Below are positions 8,023 to 16,041 of a stretch of 64,000 bases of DNA, in pieces (position 1 is the first letter of the stretch; each line of letters begins with the position of its first letter). The notes under the pieces were generated by a model. It was not told the DNA's origin. It searched no databases and saw only the letters and a list, made by a program, of their open reading frames with translations. A program made the position numbers and the translations under genes. Source of the stretch: Corynebacterium propinquum DSM 44285 (GTDB lineage Bacteria; Actinomycetota; Actinomycetes; Mycobacteriales; Mycobacteriaceae); the NCBI RefSeq assembly GCF_000375525.1, contig NZ_AQXC01000007.1, positions 1-64,000 on the forward strand, written 5' to 3'.

Positions 8023-9050
8023 TAGTTGTTGCCACCTTCCTGGGCCGGTGTCGCAGATTCATAAGACTCACCGTGCCGTGTGGGTTTTTCCCCAGTAACG
8101 CTTTGGCCAGTGAGATCCAAAAAGACCTCATCCAGGCTCGGGCGCGACATTCCCACATCGTGCATCGCGATCTCACGCCCGCGCAGCTTGCCGATAACCT
8201 GCTCCAGCGCCGCCGGGCCATCATGGACAGACACACTAAGCTCGTTGCCGTCGACGGACACCGAACCACGGTTGGCAGCGACATCGTCCAGCAGATTCGT
8301 GATGACGTCATGATCTGCGCGGTTCACCGGAACCACGGAGATTCGCTGGCCGCCGACATTCGACTTCAGCTCGTCAGCAGTGCCCTCAGCGATGACTTTA
8401 CCCTGGTCAATCACGCTAATCTGATCTGCTAAATAATCAGCTTCTTCCAAATACTGCGTGGTCAACAGCAGGGTAGTGCCGGAACGCACACGCTGTTTGA
8501 TAACTTCCCACAAAGACAAACGCGCAGCCGGGTCCAAGCCGGTGGTGGGCTCGTCGAGGAACAAAATCCGCGGATCATTAACTAACGAGGCCGCCAAATC
8601 CGCACGGCGGCGCATACCACCAGAAAAGCCCTTGATCGGGCGGTCGGCGGCATGCTCTAAATTGAAAATCTCCAGCAGCTCGTCGGCACGCTTTTTGGCA
8701 CCCTTATCGCCCAGGTGGAATAAACGCCCCACCAGCATGAGGTTTTCCCGCGCCGTGAGCTCCTCGTCAATGGTGGCATTCTGCCCGGAGACACCAATGC
8801 GGTTGCGCACCTCGTGGCCATTGCGCACTACATCCAGGCCATCGATGGTGACCTCACCGGAAGTGGGGCGGGTGAGCGTCGTCAAGACCTTGACCGTGGT
8901 GGTCTTGCCCGCACCATTGGGGCCCAGCAGGCCACGGACCGTGCCTTCTGCGACATCCAGGTTTAATCCATCCAGGGCATGGACCGTGCCCGATTTCGCC
9001 GCATATTCTTTACGCACATCGCGCATGCGGATCAATAAGTCATCAGTCAT
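8022..9050 (-). CDS. ABC exporter ATP-binding protein (DrrA-like)
   Basis: 342-residue ATPase partner of the permease at 7219-8022. The nucleotide-binding domain fills about 1-225, with Walker A GPNGAGKTT (about 43-51), the signature FSGGMRRR (about 143-150) and Walker B with ILFLDEPTTGLDP (about 162-174). A C-terminal regulatory domain of about 100 residues is typical of the DrrA/CcmA-like group and contains MSRPSLDEVFLDLTG. The start ATG at 9050 follows no strong ribosome binding site. The gene is divergent from the two-component system at 9272, across a 221-base gap in which I see no other gene. Confidence 0.88.
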   Translation of the reverse strand: MTDDLLIRMRDVRKEYAAKSGTVHALDGLNLDVAEGTVRGLLGPNGAGKTTTVKVLTTLTRPTSGEVTIDGLDVVRNGHEVRNRIGVSGQNATIDEELTARENLMLVGRLFHLGDKGAKKRADELLEIFNLEHAADRPIKGFSGGMRRRADLAASLVNDPRILFLDEPTTGLDPAARLSLWEVIKQRVRSGTTLLLTTQYLEEADYLADQISVIDQGKVIAEGTADELKSNVGGQRISVVPVNRADHDVITNLLDDVAANRGSVSVDGNELSVSVHDGPAALEQVIGKLRGREIAMHDVGMSRPSLDEVFLDLTGQSVTGEKPTRHGESYESATPAQEGGNN

Positions 9051-9271
9051 GGGTGCAGCCTAACACCAGTAGATGATGTCTCACGTAAGCCAGCTCCGGA
9101 GCCGTGTCCAGTTGTGATTCAGGATTCAGGGCAGCGCTCTGCGAAAAACCGCCAGGAACCCTAAAATTGGCTCACAGACTCTATCCAGCACCCCTGCAGT
9201 TACGTGCAAGTTCATCGCACTAAAAATGGCCTGGAGAAAACCTGAACGAACCAAGACCGTGAAAGAAGATA

Positions 9272-9994
9272 GTGAACACCATGGATGACTCCCCACATAA
9301 CGACCCCGTGAAAGTCCTCGTTGTCGACGATGAAGCCAATATTGTTGAGCTATTAACAGTCTCGTTGAAGTTCCAAGGCTTCGATGTACGCAGCGCCAAC
9401 TCCGGTACTGACGCGTTGCGCGTGGCCCGCGAATTCCGTCCGGATGCCTACATCCTGGACGTCATGATGCCCGGCATGGACGGCTACGAGCTGCTGCAAA
9501 AACTGCGCTCCGAAGGCCTGGAAGGCCCGGTGCTGTACCTGACCGCCAAAGACGGCGTCGAATCGCGCATCCACGGCCTGACCATCGGGGCCGACGACTA
9601 CATCACCAAACCATTCAGCCTGGAAGAAGTAATCACCCGCTTGCGCGTCGTGCTGCGCCGCGGCAACGTGCAAGAAGACGCCAACGAAGAATCCTCCATC
9701 ACCTACGCGGACCTGACACTAAACGACGACACCCACGAGGTGACCAAAGGTGGCGAGCTCATTGAGCTGTCGCCGACGGAATTCAACTTGCTGCGCTTTT
9801 TGATGCTCAACAAAGAAGTCGTGCTGTCCAAGGCAAAGATTCTGGACAACGTCTGGCACTACGACTTCGGCGGCGACGGCAACGTCGTCGAATCCTATAT
9901 TTCTTACCTGCGCCGCAAGATCGATACCGGCGATATGCCGCTGATTCACACCGTGCGTGGTGTGGGCTACGTGCTGCGTAAACCACGCCGTTAG
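9272..9994 (+). CDS. phoR: PhoP-type response regulator (PhoR in C. glutamicum usage)
   Basis: 240-residue OmpR-family regulator. The receiver domain occupies about 12-125, with acidic residues DDE (19-21), phospho-acceptor Asp63 in YILDVMMPG and Lys in TKPFSLEE. A winged helix follows (about 140-237), ending LIHTVRGVGYVLRKPRR. The string VLVVDDEANIVELL and the ending YVSYLRRKIDTG-like segment closely resemble M. tuberculosis PhoP as I recall it. The kinase gene follows immediately. The order regulator, kinase, HIT protein, purD is also that of mycobacteria and C. glutamicum, where the pair senses phosphate limitation. The start could be GTG 9272 (GAAAGAAG four bases upstream) or ATG 9281. 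The pst operon in this window is the likely target. Confidence 0.85.
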   Translation: MNTMDDSPHNDPVKVLVVDDEANIVELLTVSLKFQGFDVRSANSGTDALRVAREFRPDAYILDVMMPGMDGYELLQKLRSEGLEGPVLYLTAKDGVESRIHGLTIGADDYITKPFSLEEVITRLRVVLRRGNVQEDANEESSITYADLTLNDDTHEVTKGGELIELSPTEFNLLRFLMLNKEVVLSKAKILDNVWHYDFGGDGNVVESYISYLRRKIDTGDMPLIHTVRGVGYVLRKPRR

Positions 9995-9998
9995 AAGC

Positions 9999-10028
9999 AC
10001 GGCAGCGTCAAGTATGGCAGCGTCAAAC
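9999..10028 (+). repeat. 15-base tandem duplication at the sensor kinase start
   Basis: The units at 9999-10013 and 10014-10028 differ at three of 15 positions and share GGCAGCGTCAA. The second unit carries the ATG at 10014, and another ATG follows at 10029, so the duplication gives the kinase two or three possible starts. Confidence 0.6.
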
Positions 10029-11732
10029 ATGGAAGAGTCGAATAGCGCAGCGCCTGAACCCGAGGCCCAGTCAGAGCGGCAGTCAGAGTCGCAGAAATCA
10101 GCCGAAGAAGTCGCAGGATGGGGCGAACCGGGGGAGCGCAAACGTCGTTCTTACCGCGCCTACCGCACCCACCGGCCACTGCGATTGCGCACCTGGTTGG
10201 TGGTGCTCACGGTCCTGGTTTCCGCGTTCGGGCTTTTTGCCAGCTCATTCGCGGTGTATTCCGTGATGCGTGAGGTCTTCTACCAGCGTGTCGACGACGA
10301 CCTGACGCAATCCATGGACGGCTGGGCGCAAAACTCCGAGCTGTTTTCCGGCAACCTCTCGGCCAGCCCGCCGACGGACTATGCCGTCATCCATATCTTC
10401 CCGGATGGCTCCTCGCGCGTATATAACGACCGTGACACCCTGCCACAGATCAACAACCTGGTGATCGGTGGTGGCCCGCGCAGCGTTCCCAGCATCGACG
10501 GGCCCCAACAACCAGAATGGCGCGCTATAGCGGCGCAAAAAGACGGCGTGGTCACCATCGTCGCCAAGAACCTGGAGCGAGAAAACGGACTCCTGCGTGG
10601 ATTGGCGATGCTGCAAGCGCTGATCAGTTTGCTCATGCTGGGATTTTTGGCGCTGCTGTCTTTCGCGGTGATCAGACAAACGTTGAAACCACTGCAGATT
10701 GTGCAGCGCACCGCCAGCGATATTGCCGAGGGCGATCTGGACCGACGCGTGCCCAATTGGCCGCTGAATACGGAGGTCGGGCAGCTTTCGGCTGCGTTGA
10801 ATATCATGCTGGAGCGCCTGCAGGATTCCATCGAATCCGCGCAATCCAAAGAGGAACAGATGCGCCGTTTCGTTGGCGATGCCTCGCATGAATTGCGCAC
10901 CCCGCTGACGTCGCTGCGCGGCTACGTGGAACTGTATCGTTCGGGCGCGACCGACGATGTCGACCATGTTTTCGCCACCATCGATGATGAATCCGCACGC
11001 ATGAAACTTCTGGTTGAAGACTTGCTGGCGCTCACCCGTGCAGAAGGTTCACGCTTGGATAAACGCACCGTGGATGTGCTGGAATTATCGCTCGCGGTCG
11101 TGGGTTCGGCGCGTGCGGCTTTCCCCGAACGCACCATCGACGTGGAAAATAAAACCACCGATATTCCGGTGGTCTCCGGCGACCCGGACCGCTTGCACCA
11201 GGTGTTATTGAACCTGATCACCAACGGTCTCAACCATGGTGGCCCGGATGCTTCCGTGACACTAACGCTGCGGAAAGAAACCCGTGCCGACAGTGCCGAT
11301 GGAGCGGACAGTGCCAACGGAGCCGGTGCTGCGCGCAAATCCGACTACGTCTGCATTGATGTCTCTGACGACGGTCGCGGCATGAGCGAGGAAGTCGCAG
11401 GATTAATTTTCGAACGCTTCTACCGCGAAGATCCCTCGCGGGCTCGTGGTGCCGGTGGTGGCTCCGGGCTGGGGCTGGCAATCGTGAAATCGCTCGTCGA
11501 CCAGCACGACGGTGAGATCACCGTCGACAGCACGCCGGGTGAAGGTTCCACGTTTACCGTGTGTATCCCGGCTCTCGAGCAACCGGGTCTAAGTACTGAA
11601 ACGTATGAAGAATACGACGCTGACGCGTATAGCGACGAATTTACCGAGGAGTATGCCGACGAGCGCCCCAAAGGCCACGAAGCTGAGGGCGACTATGACG
11701 CCGGCCCCAAAGGCCCCGGCCATAAAAACTAA
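10014..11732 (+). CDS. phoS: PhoS-type sensor histidine kinase
   Basis: About 572 residues from ATG 10014. In order, these are a basic, polar cytoplasmic N terminus, TM1 (about 58-85), a periplasmic sensor loop of about 105 residues, TM2 (about 192-219), HAMP, a HisKA domain with phospho-acceptor His292 in DASHELRTPL, and an ATPase domain with DDGRGM and GGGSGLGL motifs. An Ala/Asp/Ser-rich insert (RADSADGADSANGAGAARK, 11284-11340) interrupts the ATPase domain before its D-box, and a very acidic tail of about 50 residues follows the catalytic core. The start is uncertain: ATG 10014 or 10029 are likelier than the in-frame start at 9957, which would overlap the regulator. It pairs with the adjacent regulator, and the C. 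glutamicum counterpart senses phosphate starvation. Confidence 0.83.
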   Translation: MAASNMEESNSAAPEPEAQSERQSESQKSAEEVAGWGEPGERKRRSYRAYRTHRPLRLRTWLVVLTVLVSAFGLFASSFAVYSVMREVFYQRVDDDLTQSMDGWAQNSELFSGNLSASPPTDYAVIHIFPDGSSRVYNDRDTLPQINNLVIGGGPRSVPSIDGPQQPEWRAIAAQKDGVVTIVAKNLERENGLLRGLAMLQALISLLMLGFLALLSFAVIRQTLKPLQIVQRTASDIAEGDLDRRVPNWPLNTEVGQLSAALNIMLERLQDSIESAQSKEEQMRRFVGDASHELRTPLTSLRGYVELYRSGATDDVDHVFATIDDESARMKLLVEDLLALTRAEGSRLDKRTVDVLELSLAVVGSARAAFPERTIDVENKTTDIPVVSGDPDRLHQVLLNLITNGLNHGGPDASVTLTLRKETRADSADGADSANGAGAARKSDYVCIDVSDDGRGMSEEVAGLIFERFYREDPSRARGAGGGSGLGLAIVKSLVDQHDGEITVDSTPGEGSTFTVCIPALEQPGLSTETYEEYDADAYSDEFTEEYADERPKGHEAEGDYDAGPKGPGHKN

Positions 11733-12154
11733 ATCTTGTTGCCGTCCTCATCGGTGCCTAGGGCGGCGCGCAACTTGTTAGCGGCGTCGTCCATCTGGGC
11801 ATCATCGGTCTGATCAGCTGGGATGACGTTCGCGAAATTGAAATCATCCATGCTGTGCGCAGGGAAGACGTGAATGTGGGCGTGCGGGACTTCAAAACCG
11901 GCAATGACATTGCCAGCGCGTGGTGCGTCGAAAGCCTCAATCACAGCGTTGCCCACTTCAAAAGCCACAGCGTTCAGCCGTGCCCACAGCTCCGGGGCAA
12001 TATCTGTCCACTTATCCACCTCGTCGACTGGTACGACGAGAACGTGGCCATAAGCGAGCGGCTCAATGCTCAAAAACGCCACCACGTCAGGGCTGCGGTA
12101 AACAACACGGCCGGGCAATTCCCCATTAATGACTTTGCTAAATACAGTGCTCAT
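11729..12154 (-). CDS. HIT-family nucleotide-binding protein
   Basis: 141-residue histidine-triad protein, probably a nucleotide hydrolase or transferase acting on purine nucleotide conjugates. The triad is HAHIHVFP (about 94-101), preceded by GHVLVVPVDEVDKW. Length and motif spacing are normal for HIT proteins. It converges on the sensor kinase gene and the two stop codons overlap by four bases, so no terminator separates them. A HIT gene between this two-component system and purD is conserved in related actinobacteria. The exact substrate cannot be assigned. Confidence 0.87.
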   Translation of the reverse strand: MSTVFSKVINGELPGRVVYRSPDVVAFLSIEPLAYGHVLVVPVDEVDKWTDIAPELWARLNAVAFEVGNAVIEAFDAPRAGNVIAGFEVPHAHIHVFPAHSMDDFNFANVIPADQTDDAQMDDAANKLRAALGTDEDGNKI

Positions 12155-12222
12155 GCCACCACACTACCGGGATCCGGTGCCTTATTACCCGGTACGTTCC
12201 CAGTGCAGCCTCCGTGACTAAG

Positions 12223-12248
12223 CTCGGTGACCACTCTCGGTGACCACT
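12223..12248. repeat. 13-base exact tandem repeat upstream of purD
   Basis: CTCGGTGACCACT occurs twice in direct succession (12223-12235 and 12236-12248) between the divergent HIT and purD genes, just upstream of the purD promoter region. CTCTCA and TGAGAG further on (about 12246-12263) could form a short hairpin. It may be a regulator site or a chance duplication. Confidence 0.6.
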
Positions 12249-12271
12249 CTCAACGAGTGAGAGCAGCCATA

Positions 12272-12277
12272 TAGAAT
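12272..12277 (+). promoter_or_regulatory. -10 element of purD, leaderless start
   Basis: TAGAAT ends seven bases before the ATG at 12285. No ribosome binding site lies between them, so transcription probably begins at or next to the start codon. No convincing -35 hexamer was found. Confidence 0.6.
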
Positions 12278-12284
12278 ATGGGCC

Positions 12285-13562
12285 ATGCGTATTCTCGTAC
12301 TCGGAACTGGCGGCCGCGAACATGCCCTACTGCAGGGCCTTTCCCGTGATAGCCGTGATACCCACGAACTGCACGTCTGCCCTGGCAACCCTGGCATGGA
12401 CACCCTAGCTACCCGGCATACCGACGCTGGCAGCGCCGACGACGCCGAAGCCATGGTGGCTTTGGCGCAGGAACTGCACGCAGAACTGGTGGTCATTGGC
12501 CCAGAAGCACCCCTGGTTGCGGGTGTGGCCGATGCCTTGCGCGCGGCCGGTTTTGCAGTATTTGGCCCAAACAAAGACGCTGCCCGCATCGAAGGCTCCA
12601 AGGCTTTCGCCAAAGACGTGATGGCCGCTGCCGGTGTGGCAACCGCGCGCGCCGAGCAGATCCAACCCGGGGCCAGCGACGACGAGATCGCCCAGGTGCT
12701 GCAGAATTTCGGCCCACAGTACGTCGTCAAGGATGACGGCCTGGCCGGTGGCAAGGGCGTGGTTGTCACCCAGGATTACGACGAAGCCGTCGCTCACATC
12801 CATGCCGTGCACGAAGGCGGCAACCCGGTGTTGCTGGAATCGTTTTTGTCCGGCCCAGAGATTTCTCTGTTCTGTCTGGTCGACGGCGAAGACGTGGTTC
12901 CGCTGCTACCTGCCCAAGACCACAAGCGCGCTTATGACGACGACGAAGGCCCTAACACCGGCGGCATGGGCGCCTACACTCCGCTACCGTGGCTTCCCGA
13001 CGATGGTGTCCAGCGCATCGTTGATGGAGTCTGTCGCCCCGTAGCCAAGGAATTGGCTGCGCGTGGATCCGCCTACTCCGGCCTGCTGTACGCCGGGCTG
13101 GCCTGGGGCGAAGACGGCCCAGCAGTGGTGGAATTTAATTGCCGTTTTGGCGACCCGGAAACCCAGGCGGTGCTCTCACTGCTGAAATCACCATTGGCCC
13201 CAGCACTCGCCGCCTGCGCGAATGGCACCTTGGGCGAGTTGGAGCCGTTGGAATGGGAAGAAGGCTCGGCCGTCACCGTGGTCTTGGCCGCCTCAGGCTA
13301 CCCGGCCAGCCCGCGCAAGGGCGACCGGATTGTCTCGGATGATATTGAGAACCCAGAAAAGATTTTGCACGGCGGCACCAGCCGCGAGACCGGCGAATAC
13401 TATTCCAACGGCGGCCGCGTGCTCAATGTGATTGGCAAGGGGACAGACCTGGACGCCGCCCGTGAGGCCGCCTACGAGACCATCGGTGGCATCCAGTTGG
13501 CCGGTGGTTTCTACCGCCGCGATATTGGTGCCAAGGCTGCGCGGGGAGAAATCAGCATTTAG
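12285..13562 (+). CDS. purD: Phosphoribosylamine-glycine ligase
   Basis: 425-residue ATP-grasp enzyme joining glycine to 5-phosphoribosylamine to give GAR, step 2 of purine synthesis. It starts [19 protein letters not shown], the N-domain signature. The ATP-grasp core includes [15 protein letters not shown] (about 72-86), [31 protein letters not shown] (about 148-160) and the metal-binding stretch [16 protein letters not shown] (about 282-297). Length is standard. purB follows after 24 bases and purC after that, so this begins the first purine block. Expression probably starts leaderless from the -10 at 12272. Confidence 0.97.
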   Translation: MRILVLGTGGREHALLQGLSRDSRDTHELHVCPGNPGMDTLATRHTDAGSADDAEAMVALAQELHAELVVIGPEAPLVAGVADALRAAGFAVFGPNKDAARIEGSKAFAKDVMAAAGVATARAEQIQPGASDDEIAQVLQNFGPQYVVKDDGLAGGKGVVVTQDYDEAVAHIHAVHEGGNPVLLESFLSGPEISLFCLVDGEDVVPLLPAQDHKRAYDDDEGPNTGGMGAYTPLPWLPDDGVQRIVDGVCRPVAKELAARGSAYSGLLYAGLAWGEDGPAVVEFNCRFGDPETQAVLSLLKSPLAPALAACANGTLGELEPLEWEEGSAVTVVLAASGYPASPRKGDRIVSDDIENPEKILHGGTSRETGEYYSNGGRVLNVIGKGTDLDAAREAAYETIGGIQLAGGFYRRDIGAKAARGEISI

Positions 13563-13588
13563 CGTTTACGCTGTGGCGAAATTCGTGT

Positions 13589-13594
13589 GATAAT
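13589..13594 (+). promoter_or_regulatory. -10 element of purB, leaderless GTG start
   Basis: TGTGATAAT contains an extended -10 (GATAAT, 13589-13594). It ends seven bases before GTG 13602, with no ribosome binding site between. This supports GTG 13602 over the longer in-frame start at 13587, which would overlap the -10. Confidence 0.55.
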
Positions 13595-13601
13595 ACACAG
13601 T

Positions 13602-15035
13602 GTGACGCAACAAAAAATGCCGATGAATAATGTCCTCGCTACCCGTTATGGTTCTGCGGATCTGGTGAATCTGTGGAGCCCGCACAATAAGGTGATCTAC
13701 GAGCGGCAGCTGTGGATTGCCGTGATGCGTGCCCAGCGTTCCCTGGGTATTGATATTCCTTCAGATATCATCGCGGATTATGAGAAAGTCATTGACCAGG
13801 TAGATCTGGAATCCATCGCCGAGCGCGAGCGTTCCACCCGCCACGATGTCAAAGCCCGCATCGAAGAATTCAATGCGTTGGCTGGCCACGAGCACATCCA
13901 CAAGGGCATGACCTCGCGCGATCTGACGGAAAACGTCGAGCAGCTGCAGGTTTACAGTTCGTTGCAGATCATCCGCGACAAAGCCATCGCGGTGGTTTCC
14001 CGCGTGAGTGAGCATGCCGCGAATTACCAGTCGCTGGTGATGGCCGGCCGCTCCCACAACGTCGCAGCGCAAGCCACCACGTTGGGTAAGCGCTTTGCCA
14101 GCGCCGCGGAAGAAATCCTGCTGGCCATCGACCGCATTAATGAATTGCTCACCCGCTACCCACTGCGCGGCATCAAAGGCCCCATGGGCACCAGCCAGGA
14201 CATGCTGGATCTGCTCGGCGGTTCGCACGATAAGCTCGCCAGCCTGGAAACCGAGATCGCAGACTACCTGGGCTTTGCGCACTTGTTCCACTCCGTCGGG
14301 CAGGTCTACCCACGCAGCCTGGACTTCGACGCCGTCTCTGCCCTGGTGCAGTTGGGCGCCGGGCCGTCCTCGCTGGCTACGACGATCCGCCTGATGGCCG
14401 GCAATGAGGTGGTCACTGAAGGTTTCAAAGAAGGTCAGGTGGGCTCTTCCGCCATGCCGCACAAGATGAACGCGCGCTCCTGCGAGCGGGTTTCCGGTCT
14501 GCAAGTGGTGTTGCGCGGCTACCTGACTATGGTCAGCGACCTCGCCGGTACCCAGTGGAACGAAGGCGATGTCTCGTGTTCCGTGGTGCGCCGCGTTGCG
14601 CTGCCGGACGCGTTCTTCGCCATCGACGGCATGATCGAAACCTTCCTGACGGTATTGGATGAATTCGGCGCCTTCCCGGCCATGATCGACCGCGAATTGG
14701 AACGCTACCTGCCATTTTTGGCCACCACCCGCATCCTCATGGCGGCCGTGCGCGCTGGGGTGGGCCGTGAGACCGCCCACGAGATCATCAAAAAACACGC
14801 CGTCGCCGTGGCGCTAAACATGCGTGAAAACGGTGCGGACCAAGACCTGGTGGAGCGCTTGGCGGCTGACGACGCTTTGCCGCTGGACAAGCAGGCCTTG
14901 GACGAGGCACTGGCAGATAAGCACGCCTTCATCGGTGCGGCGGAATCCCAGGTCAAGCGCGTTCTGGCGCGGGTGACCACGCTGCGCAATGAGCACCCAG
15001 GTGCGGCGAATTACCGTCCAGGCGAGATTCTCTAA
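13602..15035 (+). CDS. purB: Adenylosuccinate lyase
   Basis: Fumarase/aspartase-superfamily lyase of about 477 residues acting twice in purine synthesis: SAICAR to AICAR and adenylosuccinate to AMP, each releasing fumarate. The family signature GSSAMPHKMNAR is near residue 285. The active-site regions around MTSRDLTENV and AGRSHNVAAQATTLGKR are present. The GTG at 13602 is preferred because it sits just after a -10. An in-frame start at 13587 would add five residues. It lies between purD and purC on the same strand. Confidence 0.95.
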   Translation: MTQQKMPMNNVLATRYGSADLVNLWSPHNKVIYERQLWIAVMRAQRSLGIDIPSDIIADYEKVIDQVDLESIAERERSTRHDVKARIEEFNALAGHEHIHKGMTSRDLTENVEQLQVYSSLQIIRDKAIAVVSRVSEHAANYQSLVMAGRSHNVAAQATTLGKRFASAAEEILLAIDRINELLTRYPLRGIKGPMGTSQDMLDLLGGSHDKLASLETEIADYLGFAHLFHSVGQVYPRSLDFDAVSALVQLGAGPSSLATTIRLMAGNEVVTEGFKEGQVGSSAMPHKMNARSCERVSGLQVVLRGYLTMVSDLAGTQWNEGDVSCSVVRRVALPDAFFAIDGMIETFLTVLDEFGAFPAMIDRELERYLPFLATTRILMAAVRAGVGRETAHEIIKKHAVAVALNMRENGADQDLVERLAADDALPLDKQALDEALADKHAFIGAAESQVKRVLARVTTLRNEHPGAANYRPGEIL

Positions 15036-15086
15036 GCTACACCGAGCACCCACGCACCCGATTTCCAGGAAGGCACGTAAACGCAC

Positions 15087-15986
15087 ATGACCACGCGACC
15101 AGAACTGTCTGCGTATACCCCGATTGCCACCGGCAAAGTCCGCGATATCTACCGCATTGACGATTCCACGCTGTTGATCGTCGCTTCGGATAGGATCTCT
15201 GCCTACGACTACGCCCTGGAACCCGCCATTCCGGATAAAGGCCGGGTATTAACCGCGATTTCCGCGTACTTCTTCGAGGAATTAGCCCAGCGCATGGGCG
15301 TGCGCAACCATTTGGCTGGCCCGCTGGACGACGAGCGCATCCCGGAATCCGTGTTGGGCCGCGCGATGGTCTGCCACGAGCTGAACATGCTGCCTTTCGA
15401 GTGCGTCGCCCGCGGTTACCTGACGGGCTCAGGGCTAAAGGAATATAAGCGCACGGGCGAGGTGTGCGGGGTAGCGCTTCCCGACGGCCTGGTGGAAGCT
15501 TCCAAACTGGAGACCCCAATTTTTACCCCGGCAACCAAGGCGGAACAGGGCGAGCATGATGAAAACGTCAGTTTCGATGTGGTAGCCGAGTCTTTGGGCA
15601 CGCAGCGCGCCGAGCAGCTGCGTAGCGCCACCGTGGATATTTTCGCCTGTGCGCAGGAACTGGCCGCCGAACGCGGCATCATCTTGGCCGATACCAAGTT
15701 TGAATTTGGCCTGGACGCCGCAGGTCAGCTAGTACTCGGCGACGAAGTGCTCACCCCGGATTCTTCCCGCTACTGGCCAGCAGATTCCTACCGGGAAGGC
15801 CAGGTGCAGCCGAGCTTCGACAAACAATATGTGCGCAATTGGCTCACCAGCGACGAATCCGGGTGGGATGGCGAGACCACCCCTCCCGAGCTTCCCGACG
15901 ACGTCGTGGCAGCAACCCGGGCACGCTATATCGAGGCCTACGAGCGGCTGAGCGGCGCCAACTTCAGCGATTGGCTGGGCGGCTAA
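15087..15986 (+). CDS. purC: SAICAR synthase
   Basis: 299-residue ligase that couples CAIR with aspartate using ATP, giving SAICAR. Visible motifs are [12 protein letters not shown] (about 11-22) at the nucleotide pocket, [17 protein letters not shown] (about 110-126), and [11 protein letters not shown] (about 200-210) with [13 protein letters not shown] after it. The ribosome binding site AGGAAGG lies at about 15067-15073. It is the last gene of the purD-purB-purC block. The 55 bases after it hold a weak GCACCC/GGGTGC hairpin and one copy of the dispersed CGTCGGCAAG motif at 15988. Confidence 0.96.
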   Translation: MTTRPELSAYTPIATGKVRDIYRIDDSTLLIVASDRISAYDYALEPAIPDKGRVLTAISAYFFEELAQRMGVRNHLAGPLDDERIPESVLGRAMVCHELNMLPFECVARGYLTGSGLKEYKRTGEVCGVALPDGLVEASKLETPIFTPATKAEQGEHDENVSFDVVAESLGTQRAEQLRSATVDIFACAQELAAERGIILADTKFEFGLDAAGQLVLGDEVLTPDSSRYWPADSYREGQVQPSFDKQYVRNWLTSDESGWDGETTPPELPDDVVAATRARYIEAYERLSGANFSDWLGG

Positions 15987-16027
15987 GCGTCGGCAAGCAC
16001 CCCGGCTAGCGGGTGCACGAAAACCAG

Positions 16028-16033
16028 TATCAT
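16028..16033 (+). promoter_or_regulatory. -10 element of the oligopeptidase gene, leaderless start
   Basis: TATCAT ends eight bases before ATG 16042, with no ribosome binding site between them. Confidence 0.5.
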
Positions 16034-16041
16034 GTGACGGT

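Noticed and set aside
7219-9050. Biosynthetic or phage island at the DrrAB exporter
   Set aside because: No synthase, integrase or phage genes accompany it. Both genes have normal codon use and it is a common core exporter.
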